Below, piece by piece: positions 11,061 to 19,608 of a DNA stretch of 64,000 nt. Under the pieces are notes generated by a model, which saw nothing but the letters and a program-made list of their open reading frames with translations, was not told the DNA's origin and searched no databases. The translations under genes were made by a program, and so were the position numbers. The stretch is from the NCBI GenBank assembly GCA_002010665.1, contig MTON01000013.1, positions 1-64,000 of the forward strand, given 5' to 3'. Source of the stretch: Candidatus Aminicenantes bacterium JdFR-78. GTDB lineage: Bacteria; Acidobacteriota; Aminicenantia; JdFR-78. How positions within the stretch are numbered: the stretch's first letter is position 1; every line of letters begins with the position of its first letter.

Positions 11061-11459
11061 CTAATAAATTAAATAAATATCAGTAATTTTTTGGATTTCT
11101 TTAAAATGCTCATCTAAAGTAAAAATTTGACATCCATGTTCTTGAGCTATAATGGCAATATAACAATCTATTAAATTTATAGTTTTGCCCTTCTTTTTTA
11201 AATTATAAGAAAGTCTTCCAGCTTTTATCCAAGTATCTTCTTTTTGGTCAATAATATTAAAAGCATCAATGAAATCCTTTATTACAGAAATCTCTCGTTC
11301 TGATTTAGCCCCTTGAATTAATTCAGCAATGATTATCTTTGGAACATAAATTTCGTCCTCAGAAAGTATTTTATCTACTTTTTCTGAAAGATTAGATGAT
11401 TTGTTTCTGAAATAATCTATCCAGACTGAAGTGTCTATCAAAATTTTTTTACCGTTCAT
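11061..11459 (-). CDS. PIN-domain ribonuclease toxin, VapC family
   Basis: 'ILIDTSVWIDYFR', 'LIDCYIAIIAQEHGCQIFTLDEHF' PIN motifs; overlaps upstream antitoxin. Confidence 0.88.
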   Translation of the reverse strand: MNGKKILIDTSVWIDYFRNKSSNLSEKVDKILSEDEIYVPKIIIAELIQGAKSEREISVIKDFIDAFNIIDQKEDTWIKAGRLSYNLKKKGKTINLIDCYIAIIAQEHGCQIFTLDEHFKEIQKITDIYLIY

Positions 11460-11658
11460 AATGTCTTATCTCCTCAGCTGTAAGATCAAATTCCAATTTA
11501 CCTTTCATTGATTTTATTTTTTCTATCTTTCTTCGTCTAAGATATTCGTTAATAGCTTTTTTCACTGCAGAAGCTTTGCTCTTTGCTTTTGTTTCTTTTA
11601 AAAGTTCATCCAGAATTTCTTTCTCAATGGTTACTGTAGCTCTCATAATGCACCTCAT
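11449..11658 (-). CDS. VapB-type antitoxin (ribbon-helix-helix)
   Basis: 'MRATVTIEKEILDELLKETKAKSKASAVKKAINEYLRRRKIEKI'; overlaps vapC-like ORF. Start may be internal Met5. Confidence 0.82.
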   Translation of the reverse strand: MRCIMRATVTIEKEILDELLKETKAKSKASAVKKAINEYLRRRKIEKIKSMKGKLEFDLTAEEIRHYER

Positions 11659-11950
11659 TTAATAACTTATGCACAATTAATTATAATAAAATAATTCATT
11701 TTGTCAAGTTAATTTTGAATTTTAAATACATAATTTTATTTCAAATTATTGTGTATATTCAAATCACAATTTTCCCTAAAAATTCAAATATGACTTCTCA
11801 TGCGAAAACCTTATACCAAAATATCATGAAGCAATCTTTACAATTGCCCAATAACTATTGACCAATAACAAAACAGAGTGGGGGATAAAAAGGAAAAGGA
11901 ATACTAAAGAGACGAAAATTTTATGGAGGGAGGGATTTATTTGAAGAAAT

Positions 11951-13120
11951 TTATTTGATAATTTTGATTAATCTAAACGATAATTTTTTTAAAAATGCGA
12001 GTAATAAATCACTGTGCCAATCAAAATCTCCCTTATCTTTAACAAGAGGTAAAATTCCGTCACTCTGTATTATTTTAAACAAATTTTCAATTTGACTATC
12101 ATTAAGCTTTCCACACAATTTTCTTGCATAATATCCAATTAAAATTTCTTTTTTTAATGCTTTTTTCCATAATTTTTCATATTCAGAAAGTGCTCTTTCA
12201 CTAAAATCTCCTTCATTAAATCTTTTAAGAATAACTTGACTTGCAAATTCTGAACACAGGAGGCCATAATAAATTCCACCTCCAGTTGTGGTTTTCACCT
12301 GAGCTGCTGCTTCTCCTACTGTTAATACTCTATTACCATAGGTCTTTGATATTAATCCTTGGGCAATAGGTTTGAATTGAATTCTTTCTTTTTTAAGACT
12401 TCTTATTTTATCAGGAAAGAATTTCTCAATAAGTCTTCTAAAACACTCTTTTGGATTACCTTCTGTCATTAATCCTACTCTTACTGTTTCTTTTCCAATT
12501 GGAACAACCCAAGCAAATGCTCCTGGTGCTACATCTCTTCCAATAAAAACATGAGTATATTCACCATCTTTTATATTTAATTCCGCCTGAATACCCTTTA
12601 AAAAATTATTTGGAAATCCTAAACCAAGTTTTTTTTGCAATTTATAATTTACACCTGTTGCAATAATTACTAATTGAGATAAATATTTTTCTTTATATTT
12701 TCCGTTTTTCTTGGTAATTACTTCAACTGAATTTTTATTTATTATAATATCTTTTACTTTACTATTAAGTTCTATTTTAACTCCCTTTGAGTGAGCTTTC
12801 TCACCAAGATATCCGTCAAATTTCTTTCTATCAACTACATAAGCAAAACTATCTGGATGTTCGTAATTTAGATAATTCATAAAAGGAGAAATGACTTTAA
12901 CTTTTCTTATTTCTTTTAGAATTGAATTTTTAGAAAGCGAAAATCTTTTAAAAATATCCTTACCAACAATTCCAGTACATATTACATGCTCCCCAATTTC
13001 GCTCTTTTTCTCTAAAACTAAAACTTTTAAACCATTTTCAGCCAATCTGCGAGCAGTATTCAACCCACTTGGCCCCGCCCCAATCACTATTACATCAAAC
13101 ATTTTGTAGCGATTAGACAT
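11951..13120 (-). CDS. FAD-dependent geranylgeranyl reductase-family oxidoreductase
   Basis: 'VIVIGAGPSGLNTARRLAENGLKVLVLEK' Rossmann motif; 'VGEAAAQVKTTTGGGIYYGL'. True start is probably Met7 because codons 1-6 fall in a repeat array. Confidence 0.82.
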   Translation of the reverse strand: MSNRYKMFDVIVIGAGPSGLNTARRLAENGLKVLVLEKKSEIGEHVICTGIVGKDIFKRFSLSKNSILKEIRKVKVISPFMNYLNYEHPDSFAYVVDRKKFDGYLGEKAHSKGVKIELNSKVKDIIINKNSVEVITKKNGKYKEKYLSQLVIIATGVNYKLQKKLGLGFPNNFLKGIQAELNIKDGEYTHVFIGRDVAPGAFAWVVPIGKETVRVGLMTEGNPKECFRRLIEKFFPDKIRSLKKERIQFKPIAQGLISKTYGNRVLTVGEAAAQVKTTTGGGIYYGLLCSEFASQVILKRFNEGDFSERALSEYEKLWKKALKKEILIGYYARKLCGKLNDSQIENLFKIIQSDGILPLVKDKGDFDWHSDLLLAFLKKLSFRLIKIIK

Positions 13121-13191
13121 TAGCGTTTAGCGATTAGAAAATTTTTTTTTAGTGGTTAGCGTGTAGCATTTAGCAGTTAGAGGTTTCATTT

Positions 13192-13551
13192 TCAGCGATT
13201 AGAAATTTTATTTATATAAGTAGATAGGAGTTTCATGACTTCTTGGTTAAGATTATAAGCTTTTTCGAATTCGTTATTATTACAATAACCCAAATCAAAA
13301 CTTAATTGTAATTGAGTTTCAAGTTCTGCAGCAGAACCCAATGCAATTTTTAAATATTGATTATATTCCTTTGATCCACGCATAAAACCTTCCGCTATAT
13401 TTGATGGAATTGAAATTGCTCCTCTTCTCATTTGAGACACAAGACCGAAAATTTCTGTTTTTGGAAACTGCTCAGTTAAATCATAAATTAATTTTACCAA
13501 TTCATAACTTTTCTTATATGCTATAAGCTCTTTATAACTTTTTACTTTCAT
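13192..13551 (-). CDS. Four-helix-bundle protein (23S rRNA intervening-sequence protein/Avd-like family)
   Basis: 'SYKELIAYKKSYELVKLIYDLTEQFPKTEIFGLVSQMRRGAISIPSNIAEGFMRGSKEYNQYLKIALGSAAELETQL' family signature. Confidence 0.9.
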   Translation of the reverse strand: MKVKSYKELIAYKKSYELVKLIYDLTEQFPKTEIFGLVSQMRRGAISIPSNIAEGFMRGSKEYNQYLKIALGSAAELETQLQLSFDLGYCNNNEFEKAYNLNQEVMKLLSTYINKISNR

Positions 13552-13630
13552 TTCATTAGAGGTTAGTGTTTAGCGTGTAGCGATTAGATATAAAAAACAC
13601 ATTGTGGTCTGCTTGACTAATCGCTATTCG

Positions 13631-14605
13631 CTATTTAGTCAAAAATACAAGTATTGCGATGATTCCGAAAATCGCTTCAATTCCCATCAGGGTGAGTACT
13701 AAATTTCTTTCGCTGATTCCACCTGTAATTTTCATCATAAATTGGCATAAACCCACAGGTCCAGATTTAGGGCAATATAGTTTACCATTATTATAAATTC
13801 CAAAACTTTTGGGTAACTTATTCGGAAGTTTTATCAAAAAATCCAAAAAATAAGGGATAATAATGATAACCCCTGCAGTTTCTATATTTCCCACAATCAC
13901 AGTAGATGCTATAATTGCTCCAATACTTAGGGTTCCTACATCTCCTATAAATATCTTAGCAGGATGCCAGTTATAATAAAGAGTTGCCAAAAAAGCTCCC
14001 AAAGCTATTATTAAAATAACAAACGCGGTCATTGATTTAGCCAAATAAGCCACAATAGCTAATGTAATTATTGCAATAGTTCCCATGCCCACTTCCAATC
14101 CATTAAAACCAGCAAGCATATTAACTCCATTTGCAGCTCCAGTTACTCCTAATGGTATTAGAAATAAAGTGTAGAAGGGCCCAAAATCAATAGACCCTAT
14201 GAAAGGAATTTTCATAGTTGTGTGACCAGCTTTTATTGCCATAAGAGGTAAAGCTGCAAAAAAAGGCATTAAAGTTTTAACCCCTTGTCTAATCTTAATA
14301 AGGTCATCAAAGATTCCAATTAATGATATCATTAAAACTGTTCCTAATACTGCTAAAAGAGAAACAACATCTAAGGGAATTTTATTATTTAGAAATACTT
14401 TTAGCCCTATAGCTAAAATAATTCCAGCACAGAAACCAGAAACTAATCCAAGTCCACCCATTTCAGGTATTTCAGGCATCCCGGGCTTATGCATATCCTT
14501 TCCCACAACCCCATTTCTTTTTAAAGCAGGAATTATCAATGGAAAAACCAAAAAAGTCACTCCAAATGTAAACACAAAAACAATCAAATAAACCATAATC
14601 TCCAT
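13631..14605 (-). CDS. MraY/WecA-like polyprenyl-phosphate sugar-1-phosphate transferase
   Basis: Multi-TM; 'NGVNMLAGFNGLEVGMG' and 'KIFIGDVGTLSIGAII' glycosyltransferase family 4 motifs. Confidence 0.85.
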   Translation of the reverse strand: MEIMVYLIVFVFTFGVTFLVFPLIIPALKRNGVVGKDMHKPGMPEIPEMGGLGLVSGFCAGIILAIGLKVFLNNKIPLDVVSLLAVLGTVLMISLIGIFDDLIKIRQGVKTLMPFFAALPLMAIKAGHTTMKIPFIGSIDFGPFYTLFLIPLGVTGAANGVNMLAGFNGLEVGMGTIAIITLAIVAYLAKSMTAFVILIIALGAFLATLYYNWHPAKIFIGDVGTLSIGAIIASTVIVGNIETAGVIIIIPYFLDFLIKLPNKLPKSFGIYNNGKLYCPKSGPVGLCQFMMKITGGISERNLVLTLMGIEAIFGIIAILVFLTK

Positions 14606-14617
14606 CCTCTTCCTCCC

Positions 14618-14770
14618 CCCTAATCGCTAAACGCTAACCACTATCCACTATAGCTACGAACCATGAGCTATAATTCCAGCAACCCACAAACTACATAGTC
14701 CTTACCCCTTAATCCCTAATCCTCAACAGTCTCCCGATTCACCCATTCACCCACTCACCCATTCACCGTT
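14618..14770. repeat. Degenerate 7/8-bp word array (CTAATCG-CTAAACG-CTAACCA-CTATCCA ... ACCCATTC)
   Basis: Read directly; contains 14700-14751, identical to 15514-15565. Confidence 0.9.
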
Positions 14771-14780
14771 TTATTAACAT

Positions 14781-15137
14781 TTATAACTTTCTTATCCTTA
14801 TCTTCTTGGGCGTAATAACAGTAAATTTATTATACAAAGATTCACCGTATTCATTTAGAATTTTTGCTAATGAGTTTGAGACATTTTTGTATTCCGGGTA
14901 TTTATAGCGCAAATAGATTACACCCAAACTTTTTTCTTTATGAGCAAAAATCCACTCTCCAAAATCTTTATCCTCGGTTAAAAGTAAAGCCTTATAATTC
15001 TTGGCTAATTCCAAGACCTTTTTATCTGAAATCCCTGGGTAATTTTTCAAGATGGAAATGATATTAAACCCTTTGTTTATTAAAATCTCGGCTATTCTGA
15101 AATCCACACTTTCATCAATGAGAATTTTAAGACCCAA
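14781..15137 (-). CDS. DUF5615-like PIN-like toxin
   Basis: 'LKILIDESVDFRIAEILINKGFNIISI' and 'LLTEDKDFGEWIF'; overlaps a DUF433-like ORF. Confidence 0.8.
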   Translation of the reverse strand: MGLKILIDESVDFRIAEILINKGFNIISILKNYPGISDKKVLELAKNYKALLLTEDKDFGEWIFAHKEKSLGVIYLRYKYPEYKNVSNSLAKILNEYGESLYNKFTVITPKKIRIRKL

Positions 15138-15360
15138 TCATCTCCTCCTGGGAAATCACATCTGCGGAATAAGAAAGAGCAGCGAGAACGTCTTCTTTTT
15201 TAAGATTAGGATAGGCTTTTAATAACTCTTCTATATTCATTCCTTCGGAAAGTTTCTTTAGTATTAATTCAACAGTTATTCTTGTGCCTTTTATCACAGG
15301 TTTTCCTCTCATTATCTCCGGGTTTGCAATTATTCTTTCTGCATAATGCAATGTGCTCAT
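15127..15360 (-). CDS. DUF433-family antitoxin-like protein
   Basis: 'RIIANPEIMRGKPVIKGTRITVELILKKLSEGMNIEELLKAYPNLKKEDVLAAL'. Confidence 0.9.
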   Translation of the reverse strand: MSTLHYAERIIANPEIMRGKPVIKGTRITVELILKKLSEGMNIEELLKAYPNLKKEDVLAALSYSADVISQEEMIGS

Positions 15361-15439
15361 TTTTTCCTCCTTACTAACTCTCTTTAAGCTTATTATATCT
15401 GACTAAAATCTCCAGTCAATTAATCTCTTCCAAAGCTCA

Positions 15440-15610
15440 TTAATTTACTAATCACTATCCACTATCAGCTACAAACCACGAACTATGAACTCCACCTCCC
15501 CCCTTCCCTTAATCCTTACCCCTTAATCCCTAATCCTCAACAGTCTCCCGATTCACCCATTCACCGATTCACCCACTCACCCATTCACCGACTCACCAAT
15601 TCACCATTTT
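15440..15610. repeat. Degenerate 7/8-bp word array; seven consecutive AYTCACCN octamers at 15551-15606
   Basis: ATTCACCC ATTCACCG ATTCACCC ACTCACCC ATTCACCG ACTCACCA ATTCACCA. Confidence 0.92.
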
Positions 15611-15621
15611 TAATCTCCCTT

Positions 15622-15966
15622 TTAAGTTATCCCGAGATGAATGAGAACCGCCTGTTCTACTTCTTTTAATTTTTCTTCTGTTATCATACTCAAAAATCTA
15701 ACCATTCTCCTCTTATCAATAGTTCTAATCTGATTACATTTTACTTTCGAATCCATTGGAAGATTGGTTTCATCTTTTAAAAGGAAAGTCTCAAAGGGAT
15801 ATATCTTTTTTGTTTTTGAAGTAATTGGAAGAACTGTTATAGTTTCTGCAAATTGATTATTTCTATTATTTGAAATTACTAATGCTGGTCTCGTCTTGCC
15901 AATTTCATGACCTATCACAGGTTCCAAGGAAACCAGCCAGATTTCGCCTCTCTGCGGATAATCCAT
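15622..15966 (-). CDS. MazF/PemK-family endoribonuclease toxin
   Basis: 'RGEIWLVSLEPVIGHEIGKTRPALVISNN' and 'VLPITSKTKK'. Confidence 0.92.
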   Translation of the reverse strand: MDYPQRGEIWLVSLEPVIGHEIGKTRPALVISNNRNNQFAETITVLPITSKTKKIYPFETFLLKDETNLPMDSKVKCNQIRTIDKRRMVRFLSMITEEKLKEVEQAVLIHLGIT

Positions 15967-15967
15967 C

Positions 15968-16189
15968 TCATTCCCATTCCTCTAAAGTAATATTTTCCCA
16001 CTCCTTATTAAGCCTCTTATCCTCTTCTTTTGTTGCCTTATAGCCTTCTATAAGAAGTTCATCCAGTTTCTTCTTTTCTTCTCTTTCTAATTTCTCTCGT
16101 ATTGCTTCAGCTATGAAGCGACTCTTATTAGGTTTACTCTTTAAAGCTCTATCTAATTCCTCTGGTATAGTAATATTTAATCTTTTCAT
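15968..16189 (-). CDS. Ribbon-helix-helix antitoxin (MazE-like partner)
   Basis: 'MKRLNITIPEELDRALKSKPNKSRFIAEAIREKLE'; directly upstream of mazF-like ORF. Confidence 0.85.
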   Translation of the reverse strand: MKRLNITIPEELDRALKSKPNKSRFIAEAIREKLEREEKKKLDELLIEGYKATKEEDKRLNKEWENITLEEWE

Positions 16190-16304
16190 TGCTTTACCTC
16201 TTTACTTACAATACAGTAAAAATTACATATTGTCAATACAGCCTGCTATATGTATTACCAACCTCCAAATTACGGGTATACCGTCATCCTTAGTCCCATT
16301 TCTA

Positions 16305-16495
16305 AGCTTTCCAGCTCCCCAATTCACCATTTCACCTATTCATCCACTCACTCATTCACCACTTCCTTCCTAATCCTTAATCCTTACCCCTTAATCCTTA
16401 TCAGTTTCCCGATTCACCCATTCCCCGACCCAACATTTTATCCATGCTAATCGCCATGAACTACAAACCACGAGCTATGAACTATTTTATAGTCC
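16305..16495. repeat. Degenerate 7/8-bp word array
   Basis: 'aattcaccatttcacctattcatccactcactcattcacc...taatccttaatccttaccccttaatcc...catgaactacaaaccacgagctatgaac'. Confidence 0.88.
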
Positions 16496-16859
16496 GTTTA
16501 ATTGCCTTTATAAGACTCGAAATCATCTTCCCTATTTCATCGCCTTCTTCTTTAATTTTGTTGTATTGTTCATTATTAATCCACTGTCTCTTTTTAAAAA
16601 TTTCTATTAAAGTAATAGTTTCAAACAAAGAGCCTCTTGCAATATACAAAAATTGAATAAATTCCTTTTTAGAAAACCTCCCTTTTCCTTCTGCCACATT
16701 CATTGCAATAGAAGTAACAGCAGATTCCAATTGTTTAACCAATTTATAATGATTTCTACTCGTTTTAAGATTATCAATTATTTCAATGACTCTATTCGCA
16801 AAATCAACAGATTTCTGCCATACTTCTAAATTCTCAAATCCAAACCTAATTTCTTTCAT
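16482..16859 (-). CDS. Four-helix-bundle protein (23S-IVP/Avd-like family)
   Basis: 'FENLEVWQKSVDFANRVIEIID', 'QLESAVTSIAMNVAEGKGRFSKKEFIQFLYIARGSLFETITLIEI'. Confidence 0.88.
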   Translation of the reverse strand: MKEIRFGFENLEVWQKSVDFANRVIEIIDNLKTSRNHYKLVKQLESAVTSIAMNVAEGKGRFSKKEFIQFLYIARGSLFETITLIEIFKKRQWINNEQYNKIKEEGDEIGKMISSLIKAIKRTIK

Positions 16860-16878
16860 AACTACAAATCCATGTTAT

Positions 16879-16959
16879 CAGCTATGAGCTATGAACCATG
16901 AACTACATAATGAGTTACGAGCTACGGACTATGAGCCATGAACTATCAGTTATGAGCTA
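16879..16959. repeat. 11 heptamer units, consensus GARYYAY, one 5-bp interruption
   Basis: CAGCTAT GAGCTAT GAACCAT GAACTAC [ATAAT] GAGTTAC GAGCTAC GGACTAT GAGCCAT GAACTAT CAGTTAT GAGCTA, read base by base. Confidence 0.95.
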
Positions 16960-18091
16960 AATAGTTTCTAAGTATATTAGTTATTCTGTCACTCGCTTTC
17001 CCATCCCCGTATGGATTAATTGCTTTAGCCATTTTTTCATATAATGTTTTATTTTCTAATAATCTCATTGTTTCAGAATAAATCTTCTCGCTGTCTGTTC
17101 CAACTAATTTAGCTGTGCCAGCTTCAATCCCTTCTGGTCTCTCTGTCTTGTTCCGCATTACAAGGATAGGTTTCCCAAGAGACGGAGCTTCTTCTTGAAT
17201 TCCCCCTGAATCAGTTAAGATTAAATATGATTTATTCATCAACCATACAAATGAGAAATAATCTAAGGGCTCAATTAAATGAATATTGTCAATATTACTT
17301 AATATTTTTCGAACCGGTTTCTGAACATTAGGATTAAGATGAACAGGATATATAATTTGGATATCATAATTATTTTTTGCAATCTTTTTTAAGCCCAAAC
17401 ATATATTTTCTAACTCTTTTCCAAAACTTTCTCTTCTATGTCCCGTAACAAGAATTATTTTTCGATTATCAAATGAAATTCTATAATTACTACAAAATTT
17501 TTGTTCAAGCATTTTTTGAATTTCCTTATTTTTCTGCTTCTCCACAACCATTAAAAGAGCATCAATTACTGTATTTCCTGTAATAAAAATTTTATTTTCA
17601 TCCACTCCTTCTTTAAGTAAATTTTCTTTTGCCCTTTTCGTTGGAGCAAAATAAAGATCTGCTAAACAATCGGTTAATCTTCTATTCATTTCTTCAGGAA
17701 AAGGATTAAACTTATCCTTTGTCCTTAATCCTGCTTCCACATGTCCAATTTTTATCTTTAAATAATAGCCCGCAAGACTGGCTAAAAAAGTTGTTGTAGT
17801 ATCACCCTGAACTAAGATAATATTCGGTTTTTCTTTCTTTAGCACTCTTTCCAATTTTCTTAATCCTTCCACTGTAATATCAAATAAACTTTGGTTATCT
17901 TTCATAATATTCAAGTCATAATCAGGCTCTATTTCAAATATATTTAAAACCTGATCCAGCATTTCCCGATGTTGAGCTGTTACACATACTATAGTGCTTA
18001 GCTCATTACTTATAGTTTTTAATTTTAAGATAATTGGTGCTAATTTAATCGCCTCTGGTCTCGTTCCAAAAATCACTATTACTTTATGCAT
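16946..18091 (-). CDS. wecB: UDP-N-acetylglucosamine 2-epimerase (non-hydrolyzing)
   Basis: 'VIVIFGTRPEAIKLAPII', 'VQGDTTTTFLASLAGYYLKIKIGHVEAGLRT', 'LTDSGGIQEEAPSLGKPILVMRNKTERPEG'. Confidence 0.95.
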   Translation of the reverse strand: MHKVIVIFGTRPEAIKLAPIILKLKTISNELSTIVCVTAQHREMLDQVLNIFEIEPDYDLNIMKDNQSLFDITVEGLRKLERVLKKEKPNIILVQGDTTTTFLASLAGYYLKIKIGHVEAGLRTKDKFNPFPEEMNRRLTDCLADLYFAPTKRAKENLLKEGVDENKIFITGNTVIDALLMVVEKQKNKEIQKMLEQKFCSNYRISFDNRKIILVTGHRRESFGKELENICLGLKKIAKNNYDIQIIYPVHLNPNVQKPVRKILSNIDNIHLIEPLDYFSFVWLMNKSYLILTDSGGIQEEAPSLGKPILVMRNKTERPEGIEAGTAKLVGTDSEKIYSETMRLLENKTLYEKMAKAINPYGDGKASDRITNILRNYLAHN

Positions 18092-18093
18092 TG

Positions 18094-18128
18094 TTATTAG
18101 TTATTTGTTATTCATTATTGGTTATTTG
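18094..18128. repeat. Five consecutive heptamers TTATTNN
   Basis: TTATTAG TTATTTG TTATTCA TTATTGG TTATTTG, starting 3 nt upstream of the wecB start codon. Confidence 0.95.
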
Positions 18129-18497
18129 TTGTTTTCTTTTGGAAAGATATTTAATATAGCCATTCAAAAGAGCAAGTCCTATAATTAATTTAATACTCTC
18201 CTCGTATTCTTCTTCTCTTATAAAACCTTCATCTAAAGAACAAATTATTTGGTCTTTTACTCATATAAAGAGCCTCGTGAATGTCGACAAAATTGGATAT
18301 TTTCCTGATAATGGTATCGGCCAAATCCTTCAGCAATATTATGAGTTATGGATCTTGCTGCTCTAAGCATATCATTTATCAACCGAAATTTTTTCTTCGG
18401 CAGGATATTTCGAAATTAATTTTGTTATATATCGCCTTACATCCCGACATGCTCTCCAACAGTCTAGTTCTTCAAAACTTTTAAAACTCTCTTTCAT
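18108..18497 (-). pseudogene. Four-helix-bundle protein pseudogene (two frameshifts)
   Basis: Manual translation across frames: MKESFKSFEELDCWRACRDVRRYITKLISKYPAEEK / FRLINDMLRAARSITHNIAEGFGRYHYQENIQFCRHSRGSLYE / VKDQIICSLDEGFIREEEYEESIKLIIGLALLNGYIKYLSKRKQQITNNE*. Confidence 0.88.
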
Positions 18498-18530
18498 CCT
18501 TTATCCTTTACACCTTAATTTTAAAACACA

Positions 18531-18561
18531 CTAATAACAATTAACCAATAACAAATAACTA
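18531..18561. repeat. Four heptamers, inverted relative to 18094-18128
   Basis: CTAATAA CAATTAA CCAATAA CAAATAA (reverse complement TTATTTG TTATTGG TTAATTG TTATTAG), abutting the stop codon of the epimerase gene at 18559. Confidence 0.93.
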
Positions 18562-19608
18562 TTTTGGAAGAAAATCGCGGACTGCTGAAGAAATTCCTGG
18601 ACCAAATTCCGCGCATGCATCGATTTTATTCCAATTATCTTTAAACCATTTAATAGTTCTTCTTATTCCCTCCTTAAATTCCATTTTAGGTTCATAACCG
18701 ATTAATTTTTTCGCTTTTTCTATAGAGGCTAAGAGTCTTGTTTTCGTATCCCACTTCCGTCTTGCCACAAATTTAATACCTGCTTTATTTCCTGTAAGTT
18801 TATTAATTAAATTAGCCAAATCTATAATTCTAATCTCTTTACTTGAAGCTAAATTCATTGCCTCTCCAATAGCGGATTCATAATATCCAGCTCGTAATAA
18901 TCCATCTACTAAATCACCTACATATGTGAAATCCCTCGTTTCTTCACCTGTCCCAGTTATAGGAAGCGGTAACCCTTTCATTGCCCAATAAATAAAATTT
19001 GGTATAACATTCCTATATTGTCCTGGAACTTCTCCGGGTCCATAAGAATTAAAAAATCTTGTTTTTACAATTTTTAAACCATAATGATGCCAGAAGAAAT
19101 TACAGTAAAGCTCACCAAGCATTTTAGTAATTTGATAAGGAGTACTTAAATCCATAGACATGAATTCTTCTTTTAAAGGTAAAGGCGCCTGACTTCCGTA
19201 GATAGAGCAACCAGAAGAAGCATATATAAATTTTTTAACTTTACAAAAATTAGAATATTCAAGGACTTTCAAAGTCCCAAGTCCATTTACCATAATATCT
19301 TTTTCAGGATAATCAATTGAATTTTGATTTGCAAAAAACGCTGCAAGATGAAATACAATCTCAGGCCTTTCCTGAAAAACTCTCTTTAAAGCAATATCAT
19401 CTATTATACTTCCTTTAACAAACATCACATTTGGAGCAGAAAAAATATTCCATTCATAACCAGATGAAAGGTCATCAAAGACAATAACAAGTTTTGCTCT
19501 CAGCTCTGATAATGCCCTGGTTAAATTACTGCCTATTGCTCCAGCTCCACCTGTAACCAAAATTATCTTATCTTTATAATATTCTTTGTAATCCATAATA
19601 GCCTCCAT
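18559..19608 (-). CDS. NAD-dependent epimerase/dehydratase (nucleotide-sugar, extended SDR)
   Basis: 'ILVTGGAGAIGSNLTRALSEL', 'YASSGCSIYGSQAPLPLKE', 'YQITKMLGE' (YxxxK). Confidence 0.9.
   Translation of the reverse strand: MEAIMDYKEYYKDKIILVTGGAGAIGSNLTRALSELRAKLVIVFDDLSSGYEWNIFSAPNVMFVKGSIIDDIALKRVFQERPEIVFHLAAFFANQNSIDYPEKDIMVNGLGTLKVLEYSNFCKVKKFIYASSGCSIYGSQAPLPLKEEFMSMDLSTPYQITKMLGELYCNFFWHHYGLKIVKTRFFNSYGPGEVPGQYRNVIPNFIYWAMKGLPLPITGTGEETRDFTYVGDLVDGLLRAGYYESAIGEAMNLASSKEIRIIDLANLINKLTGNKAGIKFVARRKWDTKTRLLASIEKAKKLIGYEPKMEFKEGIRRTIKWFKDNWNKIDACAEFGPGISSAVRDFLPK

Noticed and set aside
14700-14751. Telomere-like or eukaryotic repeat contamination (CCTTAAT/CCCTAAT words)
   Set aside because: Resemblance to CCCTAA-type repeats is only local; the words grade into unrelated consensus sequences and are embedded in a clearly bacterial locus.
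16113-16450. Plus-strand ORFs rich in HSPIHPF/SPIHHFTYSST
   Set aside because: They translate the word array and adjacent spacer; no protein-like features.
14618-16495. CRISPR array
   Set aside because: Repeats are 7-8 bp contiguous degenerate words without constant-length repeats or spacers, and no cas genes are present.
18281-18484. 67 aa plus-strand ORF
   Set aside because: Antisense to the frameshifted 4HB pseudogene.
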